34,993 nt of DNA, taken from positions 1 through 34,993 of the forward strand of contig JAFGBV010000044.1 in assembly GCA_016932955.1 (NCBI GenBank), in the 5' to 3' direction. This stretch comes from Anaerolineales bacterium (GTDB lineage Bacteria; Chloroflexota; Anaerolineae; Anaerolineales; UBA4823). A program made the position numbers and the translations under genes. The notes beneath the pieces were generated by a model that ran no database searches, was not told the DNA's origin, and saw only the letters and a program-made list of their open reading frames with translations. This document shows positions 1 through 7,077 of this stretch, one piece after another (position 1 is the stretch's first letter; each line of letters begins with the position of its first letter).

Positions 1-369
1 GGGAGTGAGAAAGCCAGGGTCAACAGCAGAAGGCAGAGCAGCATCCTGGAAAGCCAGGAGGGGATCCGGGCCGCCTTCCAGGCGGAAGGCAGGATCAACG
101 CCGCTGTTGTAGTTCATGCGCGGATTGATCTCGCGGTCGAGGGTAAACTCGACCTCTGCGATGGGAGCATCACGAAAAGCAATGGTCAGATCTGGCGTGA
201 CTGGCTCACCGACGGTGACAACGCCACCAGCAGGTACAGCATCTGGCTGCGCGTTCGTCCGGGCGCGCTGGGCGTCTTGTGCAGGGGTGCCGCCCACTGG
301 CAGCAGGATCACCAGGATGACAATAGTTGACACCAATATACTGACCAATATTTTACGAGCTGTTCTCAT
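1..369 (-). CDS. Exported protein of unknown function, 5' part only (C-terminus beyond the left edge)
   Basis: An open frame of 123 codons runs without a stop from an ATG at 369 to the left edge. The start is preceded by a strong GAGGAGG ribosome binding site 9 nt upstream. The N-terminus is a signal peptide: MRTARK, a hydrophobic core (ILVSILVSTIVILVILL) and a small-residue region with likely cleavage near residues 28-31. The rest is Pro/Ala-rich and soluble-looking, with an acidic segment around FTLDREINPRMNY that I cannot assign to a family. It lies 52 bp downstream of the sugar-binding lipoprotein gene on the same strand, so it is probably the next gene of that transporter operon and may act outside the membrane on the same substrate; that role is inference from position. 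An overlapping plus-strand frame is its shadow. Confidence 0.75.
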   Translation of the reverse strand, partial: MRTARKILVSILVSTIVILVILLPVGGTPAQDAQRARTNAQPDAVPAGGVVTVGEPVTPDLTIAFRDAPIAEVEFTLDREINPRMNYNSGVDPAFRLEGGPDPLLAFQDAALPSAVDPGFLTP

Positions 370-421
370 GTGCCTCTTCCTCCTCAAATAATGTATAAAA
401 GCCAGTGAGCAAAAATAACAC

Positions 422-1705
422 CTACGGGCCTGGTTCAAAAAATTCTAGTGTGGCCGCGACGGCAGCCGCGGCAGCCTCTGGCACACTGATCTGCCCATAA
501 AAGGCGCGCTCTATCTCGCGGTTGGTCGTCTCTTCGATGGAAGGCCAATTTGCCACCAGCGGTAATCGGCGCAGGGCGGGGATCACATCCATAAATACCT
601 GGCTGCTGGCGGGAGGCTTGAGCGGATCAAGGAAAGCCGGCGAGGCAGCAACCGCCTCCAGCGAGGGAACCGTACGCCCGGTTTGAGCAATGATCGTCTG
701 TCCCTGGGATGAATTGGCGAACTCGATAAACTTCCAGGCGGATTCTTTTTGAGTTGAGGCAGCAGCCATGCAATAAGCGTCGCTGTGCAGGATGCCAGCA
801 GGCTGCCCGCCGCTGGGCAGAGGCGCAATATTCCAGGTAAAAGCGGTGATGGTGCGGTAGGTGGGCACGCCGCGGCGGCTGTTGAAGTACATCGCCAGCG
901 TGCCGTTCAGGAAACGATCCTCGCCGGATTGGGCTGAGTCGGCCACGGCATCTGGCAGAACATGATACTGCACTTGCAAATCCACGAACCATTGGAAGGC
1001 AGATAGGGCGGCGGGGCTGTCCAGCGCCAGGCGGGTGGGCTGCTGGGGATCATCCACCAGCTCCCCGCCAACCATCCAGATGAAGGGCGCCAGGCGCATC
1101 AGACTGGGGTCTATCCCTGCCCCATATTGATCGGTTTTGCCATCGCCATCCAGGTCGAGGGTCAATGCCTGGGCCGCGGCGAGAAAATCATCCAGTGTCC
1201 AGCCAGGCTGGGGATAGGGCAGGCTGGCAAGATCAAACAGGCGCTGGTTATAGTACACCACCAGGCTGGAGATATTTTGTGGGATGCACCACAATTGATC
1301 CTGGTAGATAAACGCTTCAATGGTGGGGGGAAAGAAATTGGCTTCGTCCAGCAAGCTGCTCTCAGCCAGGTAAGGACCCAGCGCTTGCAGGCCACCCTGG
1401 CTGGCAAAGAAGGCAAAGCGGCGGTAGTTGAGCAGCATAACATCGGGCGGGTTGCCAGCCGAGAAATCGGCCGCCAGGCGGGTATTGAAATCGCCCTGGC
1501 TGGGCACATGCTGCAGTTCCAGGCCTATCTCCGGGTACTGCGTCTTAAATTCATCAACCAGGGCCTGGTAGGCAGCCACTTCCTCTGGATCGCCAAAAAC
1601 CAGAAAAGAAACGGAAGGAGTTTCCACCTTTTTGCAGGCTGCCACGAGTAAAACAAACGCCAGGGTGGCAAGCAGGGGCAGGGGCAGGTAAGATCGCTTG
1701 GCCAT
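422..1705 (-). CDS. ABC sugar transporter solute-binding lipoprotein (family 1, CUT1 type)
   Basis: This is a 427-residue extracytoplasmic binding protein. The N-terminus is a lipoprotein signal with lipobox LVAAC (Cys24), so it should be lipid-anchored on the outer face of the membrane. The body has the family 1 solute-binding pattern: SFLVFGDPEE near residue 33, the early helix (YQALVDEFKTQYPEIGLEL), the GNPPDVMLLN segment near residue 84 and the W-FIEFANSS region near the C-terminus. Length is normal for the family (about 400-450). The start ATG is 1 bp from the stop of the upstream permease gene, so the two are translated from one message. Substrate cannot be read from sequence; sugars or oligosaccharides are usual for this family with MalF/MalG-type permeases. 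Confidence 0.9.
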   Translation of the reverse strand: MAKRSYLPLPLLATLAFVLLVAACKKVETPSVSFLVFGDPEEVAAYQALVDEFKTQYPEIGLELQHVPSQGDFNTRLAADFSAGNPPDVMLLNYRRFAFFASQGGLQALGPYLAESSLLDEANFFPPTIEAFIYQDQLWCIPQNISSLVVYYNQRLFDLASLPYPQPGWTLDDFLAAAQALTLDLDGDGKTDQYGAGIDPSLMRLAPFIWMVGGELVDDPQQPTRLALDSPAALSAFQWFVDLQVQYHVLPDAVADSAQSGEDRFLNGTLAMYFNSRRGVPTYRTITAFTWNIAPLPSGGQPAGILHSDAYCMAAASTQKESAWKFIEFANSSQGQTIIAQTGRTVPSLEAVAASPAFLDPLKPPASSQVFMDVIPALRRLPLVANWPSIEETTNREIERAFYGQISVPEAAAAAVAATLEFFEPGP

Positions 1706-1706
1706 A

Positions 1707-2537
1707 TTAATTCCGGTCGAACAAATTCGCCAGGGACAGGTTATGCAGAAAGAGGCGCTGCAGGATAACGAACAGAACCAGGATGGGGGCAGTCATAAAC
1801 AGGGCAGCAGCCATCAACAGGGGGGTATTAGTCACATCCAGTTGCTTCAAGATCTGTAAACCTACTGCGAGAGTATAGTACTTGGGGTTGAAAATGTACA
1901 GCACCGGGCTGGTGAAATCGCTCCAATACAAAACAAAGGTCAGGATAGCAACTGCAGCCATCGTTGGGCGGGCAAGGGGCAGCGCCACCAGCCGCCAGCA
2001 AGTCCAGGCGCTGGCGCCTTCCAGACGAGCAGCCTCAAAGACTTCTTCGGGCGCGCTGCGAAAGGTCCAGTAGAAAAGCAGCACAAAGAGCGGGCTGCTG
2101 GCAGCAAAGGCTGGGAGGATAAGAGCCCACAACGAGTCGAGCAGGCCTAAGAAGTTCAGCACCTGGTAACGGAAGAGCCAGAAGGCCCACGCCGGCGTAA
2201 TCAATAGCGCAATACTCAGCAGGATGTAAAAACGCCGCGTCCGCATCGGGAACTGCGCCAGGGCAAAACCAGCCTGCGAGGCGGTGAGCAGGGTAAGCGG
2301 GACTGCAGCGCCAACCACCAGAAGGGAATTGAGCGTGTAACGGGCCAGCGGAACGGTGCGGAAGATGGCGATGAAGTTATTCCAATGCGGGGCAGCTGGC
2401 CACCATTCAATGGAAGGGGAAGGGGGAAGCCCGGGCTGGCGCAGGGAGGCCACCAGAGCCCAATACAACGGCAGCACAAACAGCGCCGCGATGACCAATC
2501 CAAGCAAAAGGCGAGTGCGTCCTTTAACCCAAGACAT
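1707..2537 (-). CDS. ABC sugar transporter permease, MalG-like
   Basis: This is an inner-membrane permease of about 276 residues with six predicted hydrophobic helices. The binding-protein-dependent permease EAA loop sits in the second half (FEAARLEGASAWTCWRLVALPLARP), which docks with the transport ATPase. The MSWVKGRTRLLLG start at 2537 is preferred because an AAGGTGG sequence lies just upstream; an ATG at 2555 in the same frame adds six residues but has no binding site. The gene overlaps the upstream permease by 14 bp and ends 1 bp before the binding-protein gene. It should pair with the MalF-like protein as the transmembrane heterodimer. Confidence 0.9.
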   Translation of the reverse strand: MSWVKGRTRLLLGLVIAALFVLPLYWALVASLRQPGLPPSPSIEWWPAAPHWNNFIAIFRTVPLARYTLNSLLVVGAAVPLTLLTASQAGFALAQFPMRTRRFYILLSIALLITPAWAFWLFRYQVLNFLGLLDSLWALILPAFAASSPLFVLLFYWTFRSAPEEVFEAARLEGASAWTCWRLVALPLARPTMAAVAILTFVLYWSDFTSPVLYIFNPKYYTLAVGLQILKQLDVTNTPLLMAAALFMTAPILVLFVILQRLFLHNLSLANLFDRN

Positions 2538-3444
2538 CTTCCACCTTGAACCCATCCAGCAGGTTGAGCACGCCTGCCACGATCAATGCCAGCAGGATAT
2601 AAAGCGCCAGCATGGTTGCTGAGGCAATGCCAAAATCGAAGAAATCGAAGGCCAGCTCGTAGATCAGCAGGGGAGCAAACGTTGTGGCATAATATGGCCC
2701 GCCATAAGTCATTACAAAGGAGGGCGTGAAGGTGGCTTGTAGCGAGACAACCAGGTCGCGGAAAGCCAGCAGCAGTAAAACCGGCAGGATCAAAGGAAGC
2801 GTGATGCCCCAAAATTTTTGCCAGGAGCCGGCGCCATCTATTTCTGCCGATTCGTACAAGTAGCGGGGGATGTTTTGCAAGCCAGCCAGCGCCACAACAA
2901 ACCCCTCGCCCAACTGGAAGGACAGCATGATGATCACTGCCAGGCGGGCACTGCCGGGCTCGGTCAACCAGTTCGGACCCCCCAACCCCAACCCAGCCAG
3001 CAAAGCGTTGAGCGGACCGTAGAGCGGGTTAAAGATCCACAGCCAGATGAGTGCATAGGCTACTTCAGGGATGATGGTGGGCAGGTAGACGGCGGCGCGA
3101 TAGAGCCCAAAGACTCGCCCGGGGCGCTGCAGCAATAGCGCCAACCCCAGCGCTCCCAGGATGCGCAGCGGCACAGCAGCAAGGACAAAGATCAGCGAGT
3201 TACGCAGACCGCTGCGGATGAGGGCAGAGTGGAGTATCTGCTGGAAGTTTTCCAGCCCATTCCATACCGGAGCGGCAATCGCGTTGTAACGGGTGAAGGC
3301 AATGAAGACTGCAGCAAGCGCTGGCAGCGCAACCAGGACGATTGTGCCTGCCAGGTATGGCAAGAAGAAGAGGCGCAATTGGGTAGAATAACCCCACCGG
3401 CGGGTAAGGGGATTATCCCGCCGGTGGGCAAGGTTGCTATGCAT
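2524..3444 (-). CDS. ABC sugar transporter permease, MalF/UgpA-like
   Basis: This is a 306-residue inner-membrane permease with an N-terminal cytoplasmic stretch, a first helix near residues 28-50 and five more hydrophobic helices. The EAA motif (YESAEIDGAGSWQKFWGITL, near residues 205-225) is clear. It is the first gene of a three- or four-gene importer operon that contains no ATPase, so it presumably uses a shared MsmK/UgpC-type ATPase encoded elsewhere (known for many CUT1 systems; inferred here). The assigned ATG at 3444 has no good ribosome binding site, and codons 6-17 form a perfect 12-bp inverted repeat, so the real start or the regulation of the start is uncertain. Confidence 0.88.
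   Translation of the reverse strand: MHSNLAHRRDNPLTRRWGYSTQLRLFFLPYLAGTIVLVALPALAAVFIAFTRYNAIAAPVWNGLENFQQILHSALIRSGLRNSLIFVLAAVPLRILGALGLALLLQRPGRVFGLYRAAVYLPTIIPEVAYALIWLWIFNPLYGPLNALLAGLGLGGPNWLTEPGSARLAVIIMLSFQLGEGFVVALAGLQNIPRYLYESAEIDGAGSWQKFWGITLPLILPVLLLLAFRDLVVSLQATFTPSFVMTYGGPYYATTFAPLLIYELAFDFFDFGIASATMLALYILLALIVAGVLNLLDGFKVEDVLG
3393..3428. promoter_or_regulatory. GC-rich perfect stem-loop at the start of the MalF-like gene
   Basis: CCCACCGGCGGG (3393-3404) and CCCGCCGGTGGG (3417-3428) are exact inverted repeats of 12 bases around a 12-base loop. In the minus-strand mRNA this gives a very stable hairpin starting about 16 nt inside the assigned coding sequence. It could impede initiation or elongation, or be a protein-binding operator. 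It has no T-run, so it is not a standard terminator. Confidence 0.5.
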
Positions 3445-3516
3445 GGGTGGGGATCATCCGGTTGGACTCGAAGAAAATATTGAAAGCACAACCCATTTTA
3501 CCCCATTACCAGCAAA

Positions 3517-4260
3517 TTAATTCTTCTTGTTCACGTATACCGTCACTGCCTCAAGCATGAACGCAGCCAGGTGCGGGTCGATCTTATCGAAGTTGGCTTT
3601 GAAACGCGGGTCACTGTTGTAACCTTGTGCTAGCCCCAGCAATTGAGCATCGTTGGGGGTCCAGAAATATTCCATGTGGCGGCGCCAACGTTCCACGCAG
3701 GCCTGCGCTTCGGGTGAGGCGGGGCCTTTGGGCATGATCTGAAGGATATCCTGGTAGATGGCATTACCCTCATCACCGATGCGCTGTTTCTCAGCCGCGG
3801 AATAGGATTCCCATTTCCGATTGGAGGCTTTGACAATTTCTGGATCGTACATCTGCATGGCTTCCTTTTCGTAATCGGCTTGCTGTGCCTCGTTGAACGG
3901 CTCAAAAAGCTGCTTGGGGCTCATTTCGGTTTTTCCTTTCAAGTGTAGGATCGTGTGATCCACTGTTACAACCAGGCGCTCCATTTGCGCAATGCGCTTG
4001 CGAAGCTGCTGCTTATGGCTTTCCAGCGCGCTCAACACATTGAAATCAGGACGTTCCATGATCTGCTTGATCTGCGCCAGCGTCATATCCAGCTCGCGGT
4101 AGAGCATGATCTGCTGCAAGCGCAGCAATGCGTCCTCAGCGTAGTAACGGTAGCCGTTATCACCAACCTGAGATGGCTTGAGCAGGTCGATCTGATCGTA
4201 ATAATGCAAGGTGCGCGGTGTGATGCCCGCCAGCTTCGACAGTTGTTTTACAGTGAACAT
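3517..4260 (-). CDS. MerR-family transcriptional activator with TipAS drug-recognition domain
   Basis: This 247-residue regulator has an N-terminal MerR winged-helix domain (residues 1-70: KQLSKLAGITPRTLHYYDQIDLL, then GYRYY). A coiled-coil dimerisation helix follows (about 75-115), then a TipAS-type C-terminal domain (about 120-243) marked by EAQQADYEKEA, the W-RHMEYFW segment, LGLAQGYNSDPRFKANFDKIDP and a final aliphatic helix. In Streptomyces TipAL and Bacillus Mta (established families) this layout senses thiopeptide or multidrug ligands and activates exporter genes. The gene has its own MerR-type promoter directly upstream, so autoregulation is likely. It lies between the sugar importer operon and the acetyltransferase/exporter island, all on one strand. 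The sugar importer starts 72 bp downstream and could be transcribed from the same promoter. Confidence 0.92.
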   Translation of the reverse strand: MFTVKQLSKLAGITPRTLHYYDQIDLLKPSQVGDNGYRYYAEDALLRLQQIMLYRELDMTLAQIKQIMERPDFNVLSALESHKQQLRKRIAQMERLVVTVDHTILHLKGKTEMSPKQLFEPFNEAQQADYEKEAMQMYDPEIVKASNRKWESYSAAEKQRIGDEGNAIYQDILQIMPKGPASPEAQACVERWRRHMEYFWTPNDAQLLGLAQGYNSDPRFKANFDKIDPHLAAFMLEAVTVYVNKKN

Positions 4261-4266
4261 GAAACA

Positions 4267-4297
4267 AGTATAAACTATGACGTTACGTTAATGTCAA
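4267..4297 (-). promoter_or_regulatory. MerR-type promoter (19-bp spacer) with dyad operator
   Basis: On the minus strand, TTGACA (4297-4292) and TATACT (4272-4267) are separated by exactly 19 bp, the over-long spacer that MerR-family activators untwist. The spacer holds a near-perfect dyad, GACATTA-ACG-TAACGTC (one mismatch). The -10 box ends 6 nt before the ATG at 4260, so transcription should begin at or next to the start codon, giving a leaderless message; no ribosome binding site is possible. Confidence 0.75.
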
Positions 4298-4310
4298 GGT
4301 GATTGGAAAA

Positions 4311-4916
4311 TTACTCAAAGCCTGTGCAATCCGCCAGCCAGGTGACGCCCAGGCTGCGCGCCAGCGCCGCGGACGCTCTGTTCTCGATGCGATGGCTGTA
4401 AAAGGCCACCCGCCCCTGTCTCAATACCGCGCCCCCCCAGGCAGCACTGACCTGGCGGGCATAGCCGCGGCCGCGATAGTCTGGCAAAGTTTCCACCGCC
4501 AGCTCTGCACAGCGATCATTCTGTCGCACGCTCCAGGCCCGGGAAACCTCAACCCCATTGATGTAAACGCTAAAGCAATCCTCATTCCGTGCGACAGCGG
4601 GATATTCGGCTGGAGCAGGATGATGCGTGAAACAACAGGTACGAAAGAGTCCGGCGCTGCGGCATGGCACATACTTGCGCAGCAGATTCTCGACCTCAGA
4701 TGGCTGGTGGTAAATCTCTGCCGCACCCAGCGCCAGCAGGCGCCGGCGCGCTTCGGATGGCAGATCATAGCGGAAAAATGGCAGATAGCCCGCAGCGTGG
4801 CGGTAAACGACAACCCAGGATTGTTCCTCTGAGCCCGGGATGGGAACCAGCAGGCTATTCTGATCCAATTGGTATTCGAGGGCAACTTGAAGATAGATGG
4901 TTTGAACTGCGTTCAT
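4311..4916 (-). CDS. GNAT-family N-acetyltransferase (C-terminal GNAT fold)
   Basis: This is a 201-residue protein. The N-terminal 100 residues are not recognisable. The C-terminal half has the GNAT core: CFSVYINGVEVSRAW, then VETLPDYRGRGYARQVSAAW (residues 141-160) with the acetyl-CoA pyrophosphate-binding loop R-G-R-G-Y-A, and ENRASAALARSLGV near 178-191. The start ATG at 4916 overlaps the stop of the upstream gene as ATGA; a longer upstream frame exists but would overlap that gene by over 300 bp. It is the last gene of the island. Substrate is unknown; GNATs of this layout often acetylate small amines. Confidence 0.85.
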   Translation of the reverse strand: MNAVQTIYLQVALEYQLDQNSLLVPIPGSEEQSWVVVYRHAAGYLPFFRYDLPSEARRRLLALGAAEIYHQPSEVENLLRKYVPCRSAGLFRTCCFTHHPAPAEYPAVARNEDCFSVYINGVEVSRAWSVRQNDRCAELAVETLPDYRGRGYARQVSAAWGGAVLRQGRVAFYSHRIENRASAALARSLGVTWLADCTGFE

Positions 4917-5578
4917 TGGTCTAGTGCCTTCAAGCGCAATCCAAAAATGGATTCGGTCACATCCAGCCATTCGTATCCAGTATGCAGGCGCCAGGGAAAC
5001 TGCCCCAGCAGTTCTAGCCCGAGCTTGCGGTAAAAAGCCAGGCCCAGGGGGTGAAAAGATGATGCAAACAAATGATAGCCGGGGATGTTGCGCTGGCGTA
5101 AATAATCCGCATAACGCATCATCTGCGCAGTCCCCAGCCCCTTGCGCCGCCAGGCTGGCAAGATGCCGATATGCAAGTGGGCAGGAAACTGGTTGCGATC
5201 TACAGGGGGAGCTTTTATATGTCGGCCAGCCCATTCAGTGCGCAGCACAGCAGGAAGCCAGTCTGGCCAACCGTAGGCGCCCTGCAGGCAGCGCCGGAAT
5301 AACAGCGGACGGATATGGCGCTGGTAAAGTTGCTCAAAACGAGCAGTATCCACCGCACCCTGGAGCGCTCCAACCACCTGCCCCTGTAACTCAGCTACAA
5401 ACAGGCTCTCCGGTTCGTAATCGGGGTAATAGGACATTTCATCCGCCAGATATTCGCTCATGCGCGGGTAGCGCTGGAGCAGGCGCGGACGGGCAAATTC
5501 GTCTTCCCCGTAGATCTGGCGCACGGCGGGGCGGTCGGCGGCTGTGTAAGCGCGGATGAGGGGCTGCGGGATGGTCAT
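4913..5578 (-). CDS. GNAT-family N-acetyltransferase
   Basis: This 221-residue acetyltransferase uses acetyl-CoA to acetylate an unidentified amine. The GNAT fold starts at IRAYTAADRPAVRQIY. Strand 4 and the cofactor loop are HLHIGILPAWRRKGLGTA (loop residues 144-150), and FYRKLGLELLG near residue 187 is the usual late helix and strand. An insertion of about 50 residues between strands 3 and 4 makes it longer than a minimal 150-residue GNAT. It overlaps both neighbours by 4 bp (ATGA junctions at 4913-4916 and 5575-5578), which implies translational coupling. Confidence 0.88.
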   Translation of the reverse strand: MTIPQPLIRAYTAADRPAVRQIYGEDEFARPRLLQRYPRMSEYLADEMSYYPDYEPESLFVAELQGQVVGALQGAVDTARFEQLYQRHIRPLLFRRCLQGAYGWPDWLPAVLRTEWAGRHIKAPPVDRNQFPAHLHIGILPAWRRKGLGTAQMMRYADYLRQRNIPGYHLFASSFHPLGLAFYRKLGLELLGQFPWRLHTGYEWLDVTESIFGLRLKALDQ

Positions 5579-6429
5579 TTTAGCGCTACAACTCCAAATG
5601 CGCGTGGGGTGCGCCGCACCTGGCGAAAACCGGCCTGCTCCAGGCGGCGAATGACCCCCGCGGTAACACTGCGCCCCGATTTGCTCTCAGGGTCGCCAAC
5701 ATAGTGAAAAAGAAGCCCTCTGTTGCGCAGCAGACGATACAACTCGCGGTAGAAATCGCCCGAGTACAGGTGACCGGCAAGGCTGAACACGGGGGGATCG
5801 TGAATGATACGGGTAAAAGTAGAAGAATCCATCTGTTCCACCACATCGAAGCTATCGCCGAGCAGCTGGGTGATGCGCGGATTTTCAAACAAAGCGCTTG
5901 ACCAGGGGTTATACTGGGCAACCTGAAGCGCGGTAGGGTCGAGCTCAATGGTGGTGACATGTTCGGCGGTCTTTGCGGCTTCAATGGCGGTGTAGCCCAG
6001 CCCGGTTGCGGTATCCAGTACATTTCCCACGATTGGCTTGACGGCGCGGATTTTTTCGAGGGTGTCGCGATGCGGATCGGTGTCCTTGATGCGATGCATC
6101 GGGATCCCAGAGATCAGCATAGTTGGCGCCGCCTGGGTGGGGTAAAGGCTGTAGGCACGATTAGTCGCTCGTGAGAAGAACTGGATCGGAGAAACCTGAC
6201 TTCCCTGGATAAAGAAGCAGCTACTCTCATCGCGTGCAATTTTTTGGATAACTTCCCAATCCAGGGACTGCGCATCAGGCAAGAGCACACCGGACTCATT
6301 TAACGAAACCAGCGATGTGCCCAGACCCAGGTCGAGTGAAACCTGAGCCTGCTGCAGAGCTTGACGGCGGTCTTCGAGGAGGACAGCAGCCTGAAAATGG
6401 GAAATTACGGGGAGGTGAAGAGATTTCAT
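5575..6429 (-). CDS. Class I SAM-dependent methyltransferase
   Basis: This is a 284-residue protein. A lid-like N-terminal domain (residues 1-130) precedes a Rossmann-type methyltransferase domain: motif I NVLDTATGLGYTAIEA (136-151), acidic motif II IELD (161-164) and motif IV HDPPVFS (210-216). The last resembles the NPPY/DPPY motif of enzymes acting on nitrogen in nucleic acids. Overall it resembles the COG2521 group of predicted methyltransferases; whether the substrate is RNA, protein or a small molecule is open. Its start has no ribosome binding site and lies about 25 bp downstream of an AT-rich palindrome. It is coupled by an ATGA overlap to the next acetyltransferase gene. In this context a target-protecting methylation is conceivable but unproven. 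Confidence 0.82.
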   Translation of the reverse strand: MKSLHLPVISHFQAAVLLEDRRQALQQAQVSLDLGLGTSLVSLNESGVLLPDAQSLDWEVIQKIARDESSCFFIQGSQVSPIQFFSRATNRAYSLYPTQAAPTMLISGIPMHRIKDTDPHRDTLEKIRAVKPIVGNVLDTATGLGYTAIEAAKTAEHVTTIELDPTALQVAQYNPWSSALFENPRITQLLGDSFDVVEQMDSSTFTRIIHDPPVFSLAGHLYSGDFYRELYRLLRNRGLLFHYVGDPESKSGRSVTAGVIRRLEQAGFRQVRRTPRAFGVVALK

Positions 6430-6454
6430 AGCAAGGAATGAATAGTATCGCTTT

Positions 6455-6488
6455 ATATTTTACATAATATTCTTATTATGTAAAATAT
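6455..6488. repeat. Perfect AT-rich palindrome, 15-bp arms
   Basis: ATATTTTACATAATA (6455-6469) and TATTATGTAAAATAT (6474-6488) are exact inverted repeats with a 4-base centre TTCT. The palindrome covers the stop codon of the downstream-facing HAD gene and lies just before the methyltransferase start. It could be an operator, an mRNA 3' hairpin or a weak terminator; it lacks the GC stem and T-run of a classical one. Confidence 0.6.
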
Positions 6489-7077
6489 CTTTCAATTCAT
6501 ACAGTGCGTCATCGTGATCCTGATAATGGATCGCATATAGCCCCTCCTGCCGGGCGGCGAGCACATTCTCCAAACGATCATCGATGAAGATTGCTTCGCC
6601 CGGCTGCACACCCAGGCGTTCCACAGCCAAGCGATAAATGCGCGGGTCGGGCTTGGCCAGCCCCACCTCGGCAGAGATGATCATTGCATCGAACAGGTCT
6701 GCGATGGCAAAGCGCGCTTCCAACTCGTGACGCAAATCATTCCAGGCATTACTGAGCAAGCCGATCTTATATTGTGGGCGCAACGTGCGCACATATGCAA
6801 TAAGAGGCTCGTTAATCCAATCGGCAGCCCAAAACTGCCGGATGAAAGCAGGCCATTCGGCTGGCTGCACACCCAATGAGTGCCGCACCGCTTCCCAATG
6901 CTGGTCGATTGAGATCTCGCCAACCATGGCGCGCACAGCGGTCTGGCTGTCAAAGACCAGTTGATACAGGCGCTCCAAGGGAATATTCAGGCGCTCAGCC
7001 AGCTCGCGGCGCGGCGTCTCGTCCACCATATGCACCAGCACACTGCCAAAATCCAGGATCACCGCCCGAATGCTCAT
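6460..7077 (-). CDS. HAD-superfamily hydrolase (subfamily IA, phosphatase-like), copy 2
   Basis: This is a 205-residue haloacid-dehalogenase-fold enzyme. Motif I is LDFGSVL with nucleophile Asp9. The second Asp of the common DxD pair is replaced by Gly, as in YihX-like sugar phosphatases (DLGNV) and some dehalogenases. Motif II is LLSNAW, motif III the Lys of LAKPDPRIY and motif IV IFIDDRLEN. A helical cap lies between residues 15 and 90. Length is typical. It is a paralogue of the gene immediately upstream, with which it overlaps by ATGA. The likely reaction is phosphate-ester hydrolysis of a small metabolite; substrate unknown. The last codons lie in an AT-rich palindrome. Confidence 0.88.
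   Translation of the reverse strand: MSIRAVILDFGSVLVHMVDETPRRELAERLNIPLERLYQLVFDSQTAVRAMVGEISIDQHWEAVRHSLGVQPAEWPAFIRQFWAADWINEPLIAYVRTLRPQYKIGLLSNAWNDLRHELEARFAIADLFDAMIISAEVGLAKPDPRIYRLAVERLGVQPGEAIFIDDRLENVLAARQEGLYAIHYQDHDDALYELKDILHNKNIM

Noticed and set aside
116..391. Plus-strand frame of 91 codons
   Set aside because: It lies opposite a minus-strand gene with a signal peptide and strong ribosome binding site, and has low-complexity Arg/Ser/Ala composition typical of a shadow frame.
4917..5234. Upstream extension of the GNAT gene at 4311-4916
   Set aside because: It would overlap the preceding acetyltransferase gene by over 300 bp; the ATGA junction at 4913-4916 gives a natural start.
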